DNA from: Telmatactis stephensoni
Lineage: Eukaryota; Cnidaria; Anthozoa; Actiniaria; Isophelliidae
Length of the DNA: 64,000 bases
Assembly: GCA_029948255.1 (NCBI GenBank)
Contig: JALIZF010001228.1
Coordinates: 62,001-126,000 of the forward strand
Direction of reading: 5' to 3'
The position numbers and the translations under genes were made by a program. The notes below the pieces were generated by a model. It searched no databases and was not told the origin of the DNA. It saw nothing but the letters and a program-made list of their open reading frames with translations. The number at the start of each line of letters is the position of its first letter. Position 1 is the stretch's first letter. This document shows, one piece after another, positions 1 to 10,638 of the stretch.

Positions 1-2115
1 AACAAGTTGATGGACGAAAGTGGAAGCATCGATCATTGAGGCTTAGTTTCAACAACAATAGAACCTACCAACTGGAACCGCCCCTTGCCACTTCCGATTT
101 CACTAAAAATAGAGCTTTCCCTCGTTTTCAAGATTAGCACTACAACAATTTCATGAGTAGAAATCCTAGACAGGATATATAGACGTAAACTTTTCTAAAA
201 TATAAACAAATAGGAAATTGCCATAGCAGATTGAAACCACAATTGGGAAGGGCCCGGGGCCACTCCTCTGACACTTCGACTTCTCGGCGGCGATGCTAAC
301 CCATTTTCGGGCTTTGATAACAACATTTTCTAACCTCATTTCATAACAAAAATATCTGATCACATGCCATACATATCACCATAGTTTCTTCCAAGAACTG
401 TGAGATCAAACTGTTCAAACACTACAAAACAGCTCGAAAAACACCCAACATGCAGTACTAAAAGAAATCTCGTCAAGCATTTATTTTGTCAGTTTATTTC
501 TATATACCTTTTGCTGCTACAATTCAGCCAATTTACACATTTTAAATCAAAAAGATATAAATGATTACTGGCATGGTTTATATAGTAACACATAAGAATC
601 TCAAGTGATTCTCTCAACTTCAGTTAAAATAATGCATGAGAATCTCATGTGAACTAAATTACCTCTTTTAAATGTATTTTACGAGTAAGCAAGTATTAGT
701 TTTTGTGTGTCATCAGGTCACTTGAACCAGTTGATAATTAACAGGAGATTTTTTTCAATGACGAGCAATAATGGCGAAAAGCGCCAAAAACTAGATCTCC
801 GTGCGAGTTTTAATCCAAATTTTCGTTCTGGGTTAACACTCAAATCCTTTATCTACCAGTTAAAAACTGATGTACCAAGATAAAATATCTGTTTAAAACA
901 GATTTTTGAATTGTACAAAGACTTTTTAAACTTTCTGACAGAAATGATTTTAGTTTTGTACAACAGCTATTCTCTAACTTAGGAGTTTTTGTCGTTCACT
1001 GCTCGAAAAAAATCCCCTCTTAATAAATTAATTCTTAAACGAGTCGAGCCAGCTTTATGCGTTAACTTATTCTTTTAACTACATCAATAAGCCTTATTGT
1101 GATCACTGATCCAAAAAAGAATCTTTCTTTCTTTTGAATCCACACTAGAAATTCAAGGAATTTGAAATTTCAGGTATATATATCACTCGCTGGTCATTTG
1201 CGTAACATAGATGACTGAAATACAACCACTTGCTCGCATAATTCCACATCAAATGTAGAAAATTTATTCCTCAACATTGTGCTATCATTTATTGTGAAAA
1301 TGATGCAAGCATATCAATTTTAGAATAATGTTTTAAAGTTCATCAATTTATATTATTTTAGGTCTGCTTTGATGCAAACAAGTATAATTATTCATGGGTA
1401 CACCCTTTATTGAATTGAGGTTTTCGTGTCAAACACTATAGTTCTGTAGTTCGACGTACGCTGGTAATTCGATTAAAGTTATATATTCAGTTGAATTCAT
1501 TGATCAACTTATTACGTCTTCGATGTCAATCAGTTATACCTTAATGAACCATGTTCATTGTCATTACTATTATTATTTCCAACACTTTTATACACATCGT
1601 ATTATCATCATTTGTCATGTGACCTTATTTGGCTCCGCGTGCTCTCTCAAAACCGGCTTTGGAATAGTCACGTGACCGGGCACATACAGGTTTTCGAAGC
1701 GAGCGCTCGCGTATACGTATACAACTAAGAGAGTAAAAGGAGCCAAGAATAGTCATATGATGTAATTCTTATTGTCTAAGTAAGGTCGGGCCGGAACAGA
1801 AAATAATTCACTCTCTTTCATTTTTAAGGACCTCACTAGCACTGCACTTGGTCTATGCTATCGTTACTTCGAGCCAAATATTTCCCCACGTCTAGATCTA
1901 ATTTAAGTACATAATATTATTATCATGGGCTTAGTTATTGACATTATTCTTTCATCATATCATTATTACTGTCACCTAGAAACAACCTATTTCTAGTGGC
2001 CATCCCTCAGATGAAAAATCGTCACTCCTCGAACAAGATTGTAAGCAACGACAAGGGGCATGTTGTTGTACGAATTGCTTCAATGTTAACGAAATTTTAA
2101 ACTTTTCAAAAGTGT
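1..2115. other. Intergenic flank of receptor unit 1
   Basis: No gene is supported here. From about 490 the sequence is homologous to the 3' flanks of the other receptor units (starting near 9050, 16600 and 25560). Shared landmarks are the 'ttttgctgctacaattc' stretch near 510, the 'gttctgtagttcgacgta' stretch near 1441 and the palindrome cluster at 1667-1722. The first 480 bases have no obvious match elsewhere in the window. The short open frame at 166-363 has no recognisable similarity and no repeat of its frame in other units. Confidence 0.6.
1667..1722. promoter_or_regulatory. Conserved palindrome cluster, unit 1
   Basis: Three perfect palindromes lie within 56 bp: GTCACGTGAC (1667-1676, an extended CACGTG E-box), GCGAGCGCTCGC (1699-1710) and GTATACGTATAC (1711-1722). 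The same cluster recurs in every receptor unit: E-boxes at 9995-10004, 17819-17828 and 26801-26810. GCGAGCGCTCGC recurs at 10026-10037 and 17851-17862 and is degenerate in unit 4. bHLH-type factors bind CACGTG; a regulatory role here is inference. Confidence 0.4.
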
Positions 2116-2754
2116 GTTACGAAGGAAATTTCGATAGAGCAGGTACCGTTCAAATGGTTTTATTGTCTCCTGACTTCTGCTCTCACTCTGAGCAGAGAGA
2201 GAGTTTTACAGTTCTATTTCTACTAGTTTTCTAAACACTAATAATTGACAGTGTCTATCATTCACACGTGGGGCTAGTTGTACTCTAAGATTGGTCAAAA
2301 GAAATCATATGACTATTAGACATTGTAGGAGCTTCGTGAAATTCTAGTAAGAAAACCAGGATTTTGATATGAAGAAAGACTAAGAAAAATGACTAAAGCT
2401 ATACGTACTTGTGACAAAAGTGAAGGGTCAACCTACTATGTAAAAGGATTTAAGAAATATAAGAGAACTAAGTAAAACTAGGCACGAATGTAGACATAGG
2501 GCGGACACACCCTTGGTAAACAATAAGGCGTGGCCTCGCTAAGTCCAATGCTCCAAAAATGAGGAGCTAATCCTCTTGATGCACCTGGCAAACCTGGAGC
2601 CAAAGTGTCTACCGTTTTCTATCTAATAGGTAAATACAGGAAACTACTAAACTCTTCATGAGAGTTATCAAAGCTCTTAAGTTCTTAAGTTTCAAACTAA
2701 TTCTCAACCAATTTTTATTGTATATAGTCAACTATTAATTTTCTCTTCAATAAC
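2116..2754. mobile_element. Insertion flanked by 6-bp duplication
   Basis: Unit 1 has 639 bp absent from the equivalent place in unit 2 (near 10436). The insert is flanked by AAGTGT on both sides (2110-2115 and 2755-2760), like a target-site duplication. Its ends are weakly inverted (GTTACGAAG against GTTATTGAAG). No coding content is visible. The element class is unknown, and a deletion in the other units cannot be fully excluded. Confidence 0.45.
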
Positions 2755-2911
2755 AAGTGTTTCATCTTCTTCAAGCCCTCCTTCATGTTTATATTTCACT
2801 AGAATTATTTTAACAATCGTTGACTGATTAATAGCCACATTAAGCAACAGCTCGTTTTGTCCCTTAACTAGGCTCAGTGTAAGTGCATGAATTGTTCTCT
2901 CTGTGTTTCAT

Positions 2912-5635
2912 TTACAGCTTACTTGGTACAGTCCTGTGATTTCCAGATTGTATCTCCGATTTCTGGCCACCAAACCTTTGTTGGTAGAGGCTCTTGATTC
3001 TTGAATTAAATGTAAATGCAGCAGCAATGTAGAACCCTTGGAGGGCACTGAAGACCACAAAAGGATACTCAAAGTACTCGGACTTCAGTAAAGCTAGAAA
3101 ACCAAAGATCCACGTGAAACCCATCAGAGCTGCTATCTTGACGTAGACACGGAATTTCTGTTGGTTCTCTTGCTGACTTGTAGCCCTTCTCGCTTCCTTT
3201 GTAGATTCATGGATGGCTTTGACTGTCATCCCAAAGAACACAGCATTCCACAGAACAGCCACTGCGACGGGGAGGACAAAGAGATAGAAGTTGGCAGGAC
3301 TATTAGCAACGAAACATACTTTGGATCCGCCATAATGGATGCTGACGACTCCTGATTGATCGAGCGCTAAACTGATAAGAACAAGAGCAAGAACTGGAAG
3401 CCATCCAATTGCTAGAACCCGACGAATTTTCTTGTGCCTTGATCTTTTATCTCTGTGGGCAACTACGGGAACCCTTCCTGCAAAAGTCCTCCAGGTACAG
3501 AAAGCGATGACAGACATCCATACAAACGAAGCAAGGAAGGCAAAATGGAGAAGTGCTGCCACTACTGTGCAGAAATGAGGCGATTCTGTCTGGTCTGATC
3601 CAATCAGCCAGAATAAATGGGCAGCCAGTAAGGCTGAGGATAGATTCATCAAGTTGATTCCTGGTAGCGTCCTGAGTTCTGCAAACAGGGTATATGTTAC
3701 CAGGACAAAAGTGAGGCACACAACAGACAACGACATACCAATACCAGTCAGGATGACCAGAGTTTTATTTTGCAAAATCTTGGTTTTGTTTGTTAGGATG
3801 GTATAATTCTTGGTTAAATTGCTGCACACAACTATTTTTCCGTTGATTCTGGTGTAGTCTTCTTCGTTGTAAACTTTTTGAGATACATTTCTATAAATGG
3901 ACTTGTTTGGCAGCAGGACATATTCATGTTCTTGTAAAGTGATGTGAGTTCCATTTACACAGTCAACTACGTGCTGTCTGCAAACTGCAATAGTACCAAC
4001 AGGAACCCATTTACCATTTTGTACTAAAGTCTTGTTTGCAAAGTATTCCTTTTCAGCCAGATGCTCGCGTGTCTTGTTGATGTATACGCTGCTGGAGTTT
4101 GGGAAAACCATGTAGTCTTGAGGACTGAAGTACGTAATGTTTGCACAAGTTAAACGTTTTACTGTCGCTTTGATAATAGTAACAGTATCATTGGCAAGAC
4201 GAATGTCTGTTGTGCGAGTAAATTTGCTCAAATTAAGGAGATTTTTCTCGATTGGAGCCTTTTTCCCTTTTGCTTTTTCTTTATCATTTAGGTTAAGCTG
4301 CAAGTCGAAAATCACTACATTGAGGTTGCGTTGGATCATTCGCGTGTCTAGAATGCGAACCACCTCAGTGTCCACTCCAAGTAATGCACTGAAGGATTTG
4401 ATAAGCAAAGTTTTGAAAGATTTCTTGGCAAGCAAATGTGTCATATTGTCGCGTAGAAGCCATACCGCGATGTTGTATCTCTGAAATTTTAGGGATTTTT
4501 GAAGAGGAAGTTGAAGTGAATTGCGGCAGGTTTCAAGAACGACATCGTAAACCTGATTATCGGGACATTGTCGAGCAATTTCAGAGCTTGAACCTTCCCG
4601 TTGTTCATTATTGCCATCGACGTTCATGATGAAAGCAAAATTTTTTGGAGCAGGTGCCTTCCCGACTCTTCCGCAGAGAGCGTGGTTAATGTCAAAATTT
4701 TTCATATTGCATCTTGCACAGTCAATGTTTTTATAGAACCTTCTCGAGTTCCCCACGTACAAGATTCTACTTGGCATTGTTTCACATGCTTTTTGGTTTG
4801 TGTGATTTGGTAAAGCACATGTGTCCTCTACGTCTAAACAAAACCTTTCTTGCTGGTCGTCATGAGCTGATCGACCAAACCTGACATGGCAAGACTCGAA
4901 ACAATACATTAACTTTGTAGTAAGTTTGTGGGTTAATAAGATGTAGTAACGTGAATAGGAAGTACAATAACAAGTCATCACCAACTGTTTCGTGTCTTTC
5001 TCTTTAACGCCATTACAGAGTGCACAAAATCGATTTTTGTAAACTTCACCTTCTTTGCTTGCAACTGGTATCGTATCGTAGTAATTATACGGATAAATTG
5101 ATTCTTTGTTTTCGCATCGTGTGTTAAGTACTAGATCAGATGTATCCGTTGGGCAGGAGTCGATCACCCATATTTGAGTCAGACCCATCTTATGACAGTT
5201 CCATTTCTTGGTTGGCTTTATTTGGATGACATTTCCTCGACAGAATTCATCATAATCTGCACAGCAATCCATAAAACTTTCACAATATTTGTCGCATTTG
5301 CAATTCATCAAATCATCCATTTGGAATTTTCCACATTTCCCTTTGCAAGAAAATTCATCTCGGCAGTTGATGTTTGCTGTATTTCTCGGACTCAAAGTGG
5401 AATTGCTGTCATTGCTGTTTAGGTTGACATCTCGTTGAACTCTTTTTCTCTTCACAATATTGTCACTATTAAAGTGTGCATCGTCTTTCGATGACTGTCC
5501 TTTGTTTGGTGGATTTACGGCAACATTTGTTTGGGAATATAGACCTTGAAGTGTTTCCGATGTATGCAGGCAAAAATATGGATATGTTGTCAGCCCTGCT
5601 AAACAGAGAAACGCGACAAGTATCATTGCTCTCAT
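2912..5635 (-). CDS. SMB-domain 7TM receptor, copy 1 (intronless)
   Basis: Predicted 907-residue cell-surface receptor in one exon. Start: the Met at 5635 is shared by all four copies, has A at -3 and opens directly into a hydrophobic signal peptide (residues 1-22). An in-frame upstream extension to Met at 5752 exists, but its first Met is not conserved between copies. Order of parts: signal peptide; basic KRKRVQR site (62-68), furin-like; somatomedin-B domain (about 90-132, with CKGKC, CNC/CKC, YCESF and DCC spacing); a long N-glycosylation-rich, cysteine-bearing ectodomain; seven membrane segments (about 626-884). The 7TM part carries the TM3/ECL2 cysteine pair (C689, C774) and a GFTWIFGFLALL TM6 motif (about 839-850) typical of family B. 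No canonical GPS cleavage motif precedes TM1, so it resembles methuselah-like rather than classical GAIN-domain receptors. Ligand unknown. It is one of four tandem copies. Confidence 0.9.
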   Translation of the reverse strand: MRAMILVAFLCLAGLTTYPYFCLHTSETLQGLYSQTNVAVNPPNKGQSSKDDAHFNSDNIVKRKRVQRDVNLNSNDSNSTLSPRNTANINCRDEFSCKGKCGKFQMDDLMNCKCDKYCESFMDCCADYDEFCRGNVIQIKPTKKWNCHKMGLTQIWVIDSCPTDTSDLVLNTRCENKESIYPYNYYDTIPVASKEGEVYKNRFCALCNGVKEKDTKQLVMTCYCTSYSRYYILLTHKLTTKLMYCFESCHVRFGRSAHDDQQERFCLDVEDTCALPNHTNQKACETMPSRILYVGNSRRFYKNIDCARCNMKNFDINHALCGRVGKAPAPKNFAFIMNVDGNNEQREGSSSEIARQCPDNQVYDVVLETCRNSLQLPLQKSLKFQRYNIAVWLLRDNMTHLLAKKSFKTLLIKSFSALLGVDTEVVRILDTRMIQRNLNVVIFDLQLNLNDKEKAKGKKAPIEKNLLNLSKFTRTTDIRLANDTVTIIKATVKRLTCANITYFSPQDYMVFPNSSSVYINKTREHLAEKEYFANKTLVQNGKWVPVGTIAVCRQHVVDCVNGTHITLQEHEYVLLPNKSIYRNVSQKVYNEEDYTRINGKIVVCSNLTKNYTILTNKTKILQNKTLVILTGIGMSLSVVCLTFVLVTYTLFAELRTLPGINLMNLSSALLAAHLFWLIGSDQTESPHFCTVVAALLHFAFLASFVWMSVIAFCTWRTFAGRVPVVAHRDKRSRHKKIRRVLAIGWLPVLALVLISLALDQSGVVSIHYGGSKVCFVANSPANFYLFVLPVAVAVLWNAVFFGMTVKAIHESTKEARRATSQQENQQKFRVYVKIAALMGFTWIFGFLALLKSEYFEYPFVVFSALQGFYIAAAFTFNSRIKSLYQQRFGGQKSEIQSGNHRTVPSKL

Positions 5636-6029
5636 GGTTGATGTTCTTTTGCTGAGCGTGTGATTCAAAAAGTGCGAAACACTATATTTGCTGTGCTGTT
5701 TTTGAAACCGAAGCTCTTTGTTGAATCTGACCTGACCAAAGCTACTACCCACAAAGAATAACTTGCTAATTGACTTCTTAGTTTGGCAGAAACCAACGTT
5801 TTAAGTGTTTTACCTTTCAAAATGTCTCGTTTGGAGGTCCATTGTATCAACTGAATGTATATGTGAACTGTTTTACGCTGTTAAATAATATTTTATTCAT
5901 GAATAATTAATGTTTTATTGCGAGTAACATATTTAAACAAACACCCAATGACATTTTTAAATAGAAATTAGTTTCTAACGTGTTCAATATGACAATTTAT
6001 TCAATATCCTATTTCTTTAAGGTCTGTCG

Positions 6030-6085
6030 CAAAAAAAAAACAAGAAAAAAAAAGAAAGAAAGAAAGAAAGAAAGAAAAAAAAAAC
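6030..6085. repeat. A-rich / GAAA microsatellite
   Basis: Runs of A interrupted by (GAAA)n. Equivalent but shorter A-rich tracts occur upstream of copies 2 and 3 (about 13795 and 22100), so the tract predates duplication and has changed length since. Confidence 0.7.
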
Positions 6086-7510
6086 AAGCATAAAAACAAG
6101 AAACACGAAGGGCCCACGCACACATATATCTGATTTATAGCTTGTACGTAGCCTAATACTCTAGAAAGTGTTTAATGCTTTAGTATTTGCACTCCAGTAG
6201 AGTGCAATCTTTACATCCACGAAAAATGAAAACAAGAAGGTACAGTTGAAGAATTATTTTACTTTCGTGCGTTACGCCTATGGTAATTCAGTTGAGTTTT
6301 AGTGTATTCCAACACCTGCGGGAGTAGATCAGTTTACATCAATTTGAAACCAAGGCCAGCAGTCTTAGTTACAATAAAATACATAAAGAGAATGACGAGA
6401 AGTTGTGTGAGTAAATGATATTTCGGGCAGTCATTTCTCGTCATTCTATTTATCACTAAATTAGCCCAGAAAAATATCTTTGAATAAAATACATGAAAAA
6501 CGTTTTCGATGCTGATTGGCTTAGAGCAGTGATGTGTCAAGGAAATTTAGTGCAAAAAAAGGAAAGTTTAGTACAAATAAAGGCTCGAACAATTTTGAAC
6601 TCTTTGAAATCCCACCCGCTCAAATGTATTTCAAATTGCACTCGAAACCGTATCATTTCCTATAAAGATAAAGATATTTATTTGTATAGCGCTAAAACTA
6701 TAGTATACTATACTATGTATGATACATATGCTAAAGTGCTCACAAAATAGTATAAGATATACATATACTATAAAACAAATCAATTATGTATGAATATAAG
6801 TAAATAAATCATTATGTAAATAATATGCATTGAGCTAGTGCAAAAATACTTAAAATCAAATTATAGAAAAAATGTACGAAAAATTGGACGATGAACTTAA
6901 GATAAATCGATAATATACTATGAAAACAAAAATAAATACAAACACAAGTTCTATACAAATAGAACGAAAGAAATCACGAAAATACTTCTTTTTGTGGAAG
7001 TTATACCCCAATGAAAAAGACAAAACTACGGTTGATTATGATTATTCATTATATATATCTTATTAGACAGTTTTGTGTGGAGTATGGCTGGATATTTTAC
7101 GAGTCACGCACTATTTGGCTGGCCTTTAAGGGAGCCAAAATACAAGTTGACGAGAAAAATATCCAGTCATACTCCACAAAAATATTGCATTTTTCAATAG
7201 TCTTTTCCAAAGGTGCATTTTCCCATACACTTTTATCATCGCGTGACGTTGATTGTCTAATACTCACAAAGTGGTTTAGCAACTTTTCACAGGTGCAGTC
7301 ACGTTCTGGCATTTCATACTCGAGTGCCTTTCAACTAAACTCTTCTATTTGCGTTCAAATTTGTTGAGTATAAAACAAATTACGTCTTTGAAAAATTGGG
7401 ATTATTCAATAACTTGCAAGATTTTCTCATTTGATAACCTAGAATGCTTCATTTAGTCAAGGATTTATTGTCCCAATTTTTCAAAGACGTAGTTTCTGGT
7501 AATTTGTATG

Positions 7511-7742
7511 AATTAAGCTGCAGAATAAAACATTTTGAGCATGCATCGTTTCTGCCTTGAGGTGTTCAATCTTGAACTCGCTGGTTTTATAGAGAACGAC
7601 CTTGCTGGAGTCGGATTAGTTGGAGTCGAAACTAAATTAATCCGGCTCCAGCAAGGCCGTTCTCTTTAAAACCAGCGAGTTCAAGATTGAACACCTCAAG
7701 ATAGAAACGATACCCAAAATGTTTTTATTCTGCAGCTTAATT
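7511..7742. mobile_element. Hairpin MITE-like element, copy A
   Basis: Two near-complementary arms of about 100 bp meet at a short centre near 7620. The outer ends read AATTAAGCTGCAGAATAAA and its reverse complement, and the arms share GAACTCGCTGG and AACGACCTTGCTGGA blocks. A second full copy lies at 23512-23728, and left-arm fragments are duplicated at 24353-24497 and 24936-25066. It is absent from unit 2. It has no coding capacity, so it would be a non-autonomous foldback/MITE; no target duplication could be defined. Confidence 0.6.
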
Positions 7743-10638
7743 AACTACAATTAACTTTAGAAAGAACATGGAGCATAATTAGACAAAATAAGGACTATAG
7801 TCGATTGAATAAACTACATTGAACTTACAGTTCTTCGAGTGCTGCTTAGTGGAAATTTAGCAGTTCAATTCGCTTTGGATTTGTACCAGTCAGCAAGGAC
7901 ACTTAACTCACCAGAAAAAAAGAACCAGAACTTTTGGCGCTATAGTTTTGAATGTAGGAAATAAAGGTATCTTTTATTTTGAACTGACGATTTAGATGAC
8001 TGCAGAATTTAATTTCAGAGCAGTTTACCATTGTAAATTGTCGTTTGGTCAGAAACCATAATCCCCTCTATTAACTATGCAAAAACTAACAAAAACATAT
8101 TTAATGTTACCCAAACCCTTTAGTTTTCTGAAATAATCCTTTCAAAAACTATTTACTAACTTCGATCATGTCGATAATATTCCCGAGAAAAAATCAAAAC
8201 TTTCAGCGACTACAAACCTGTGGAACCAGTATAGAGGAATAGAGAAGTTGTTTCCCGCCACCATTTTGATGAAAGTCGCTGAAAAATCCAACTAAAAACT
8301 AATCTCCCTGTCGTATTACTACAGTACCTTGCTAACATGGTCTTTCTTTAGCCATTCTACTCCAAGATATCGAGAACTGAGAATTCGAACGGTCGGTCGT
8401 GTGCGGTACAAAATCGACCTCTCCTCCTCCCCGCACATTTTCGCCAAAATTCCCCCGTCCCCACTCGGGTATTTTAGCTTGGTAACGGTGATGAAGGGGC
8501 TGTTTTGTACAGCATAGGTCCAGCGAAATAAAACTTGGTGTTTCACGTGAAATATGGAGAAAAAAGGTATTTGACATATTGGAAATTTATGTGGCAATAG
8601 TGTTTTTGGGGATATTTTGGTCGGTTTTGGTTTTGGAGTGCTTTTCGAGGCCTTTCTTATCGGCCGTTTGAATCTTGGGACGGTTGAGCCTTCTAACCTT
8701 TAACAAATATATGTACATATATAGGGAGAAAAATCAAATCGCTAAAACTTCCTCAGATGAGCACGAAACGGCTTGAGCACGTTGCGCTTAACGTACCGCT
8801 CACGCAGTTGAGCGTTTCAATATTGCCTTCTTTGAACTCAGTCGTACTCGCAAGGTTTCGACTTTTATCTTTTTTGTCCTGAGTTGTAGTCGCAAGAGTC
8901 CGACTTTACGTTTTGTTTCCTATTTTGAGCTCAGTCGTGCTGATAATGCAAGAGTTCGACTCTTAGGCTTCCGTAGCTTCTTTACTATTTAGCGCGTAAA
9001 AGTATTTAGATATCAACTCAATAAATTGCACAATGTTGCACAACACAGTATATTTTGATTCGAAGTTTATTTCCACATACCTTTTGCTACTACAATTCTT
9101 TGAGTCAATTTCTACATTTGTAATTATTACGATATACATCATTACCGGTTTATATATAGTAACATAAGTTTTTCATGTCATTCTCTTGTCAGTATAGTAT
9201 ACGTATTGCATAAGAATCTATAAGAATCATATTGAACTAACCTTTTTAAAATGTATTTCACGATGATGATTGATAAGATGATTGAAACCGCTCGCTTCAT
9301 AACATACGAACACTTGCCCAAATTATTCCAAAACAAATGTAGGAAATTATATATTCCACAACATTGTGCTATCATTAATTGTGAAAATGACCAGACATAT
9401 CAGAATGTCTTGAGAATACTGCTTTAAAGTTCAACTATTTATATTATTGTAGATTTTACTGTCTGCATTGATGCAAACAAGTATAATTATTCATGACTAA
9501 ACCCTTTTTTGAATTGAGGTTTTCGTGTCAAACATATAATTCTGTAGTTCGACGTATGCTGGTAATTCAATTAAAGTTATATATTCAGTTGAATTCATTG
9601 ATTAACTTATTACGTCTTCGATGTCAGTCAGTTATACCTTAAGGCGGTGTTACATGCTGAAACTTTTATCTGAAACTAAATCGACGTTGCAAGACAAGTT
9701 TGACAACGCATTGCACAACATGGTCAATTAACTGAAACTTTCCCCGAGTCGGTTTCACGAGATGGTTTCAAGCAAAGTAGAACTACCTTATAGTATATTC
9801 AGTAATATCATTCATTTACGTACTCAGTCTTGGATGTCAGTCAGTCAGTTATATCTTAACCAAGTTCGAATCTCTCCTATTATCATTATCCTCATCATAA
9901 TTATTTCCAGCACTTTTATACACACCGTATTACCATCATTTGTCATGTGACCTTATTTGGCTCCGCGTACTCTCTCAAAACCGGCTTTGGAATAGTCACG
10001 TGACCGGCACATAAAGGTTTTCGAAGCGAGCGCTCGCGTATATACGTATACAACTAAGAGAGAAAAAGAAACCAAGAATAATCATATGATGTAATTTTTA
10101 TTGTCTGAGTAAAGTCGGGCCAGACCAGAAAATATTTCACTCTCGTTCGTTTTTTAGGACCTCACTAGCACTGCACTTGGTCTATAATATCGTTACTTCG
10201 AGCCATATATTTCCCCACGTCTAGATCTAATTATAATATATTAATAATATTATTATCATGGGCTTAATTATTCTTTCATCATATCATTATTACTGTCACC
10301 TAGACACAACCTATTTCTAGTGGCCATCCCTGAGATGAAAAATCGTCACTCCTCGAACAAGATTGTAAGCAACGACAAGAGGCATGTTGTTGTACGAATT
10401 GCTTCAATGTTAACGAAATTTTAAACTTTGCAAAAGTGTTTCATCAGAAGTGATCTTCAAGCCCTCCTTCATGTTTATATTTCACTAGAATTATTTTAAC
10501 AATCGACCTGTTGACTGATTAATAGCCACATTAAGCAACAACTCGTTTTGTCCCTTAACTAGGCTCAGTGTAAGAGCATTAATTGTTCTCTATGTGTTTC
10601 ATTTACTCCTTACTTGTTGCAGTGCTGTGATTTCTAGA

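Larger units (their letters stand above)
5636..10638. other. Spacer between receptor copies 1 and 2
   Basis: No host gene is supported. Contents in order: the copy 1 5' flank, homologous to copies 2 and 3; a poly-A/GAAA run (about 6030-6085); an AT-rich stretch (about 6380-7750) missing from unit 2; an inverted repeat, TACGTCTTTGAAAAATTGGG near 7381 against its complement near 7472; the hairpin element at 7511-7742; a repeat block (about 8200-9000) shared with units 2 and 3; then the conserved 3' flank of copy 2. Frames at 8319-8597 and in the equivalent block of unit 2 are not kept open in the same frame, so they are not called as genes. Confidence 0.6.

Noticed and set aside
3161..3355. Plus-strand open frames overlapping each receptor gene (this one, and equivalents at 10852, 18902 and 27353)
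   Set aside because: They lie antisense inside strongly supported coding sequence, recur only because the sense gene is duplicated, and have no domain content.
8319..8597. Conserved small protein shared by receptor units (also near 14796)
   Set aside because: The DNA block is shared but the frames shift between copies and no common protein is kept, so it is a non-coding repeat.
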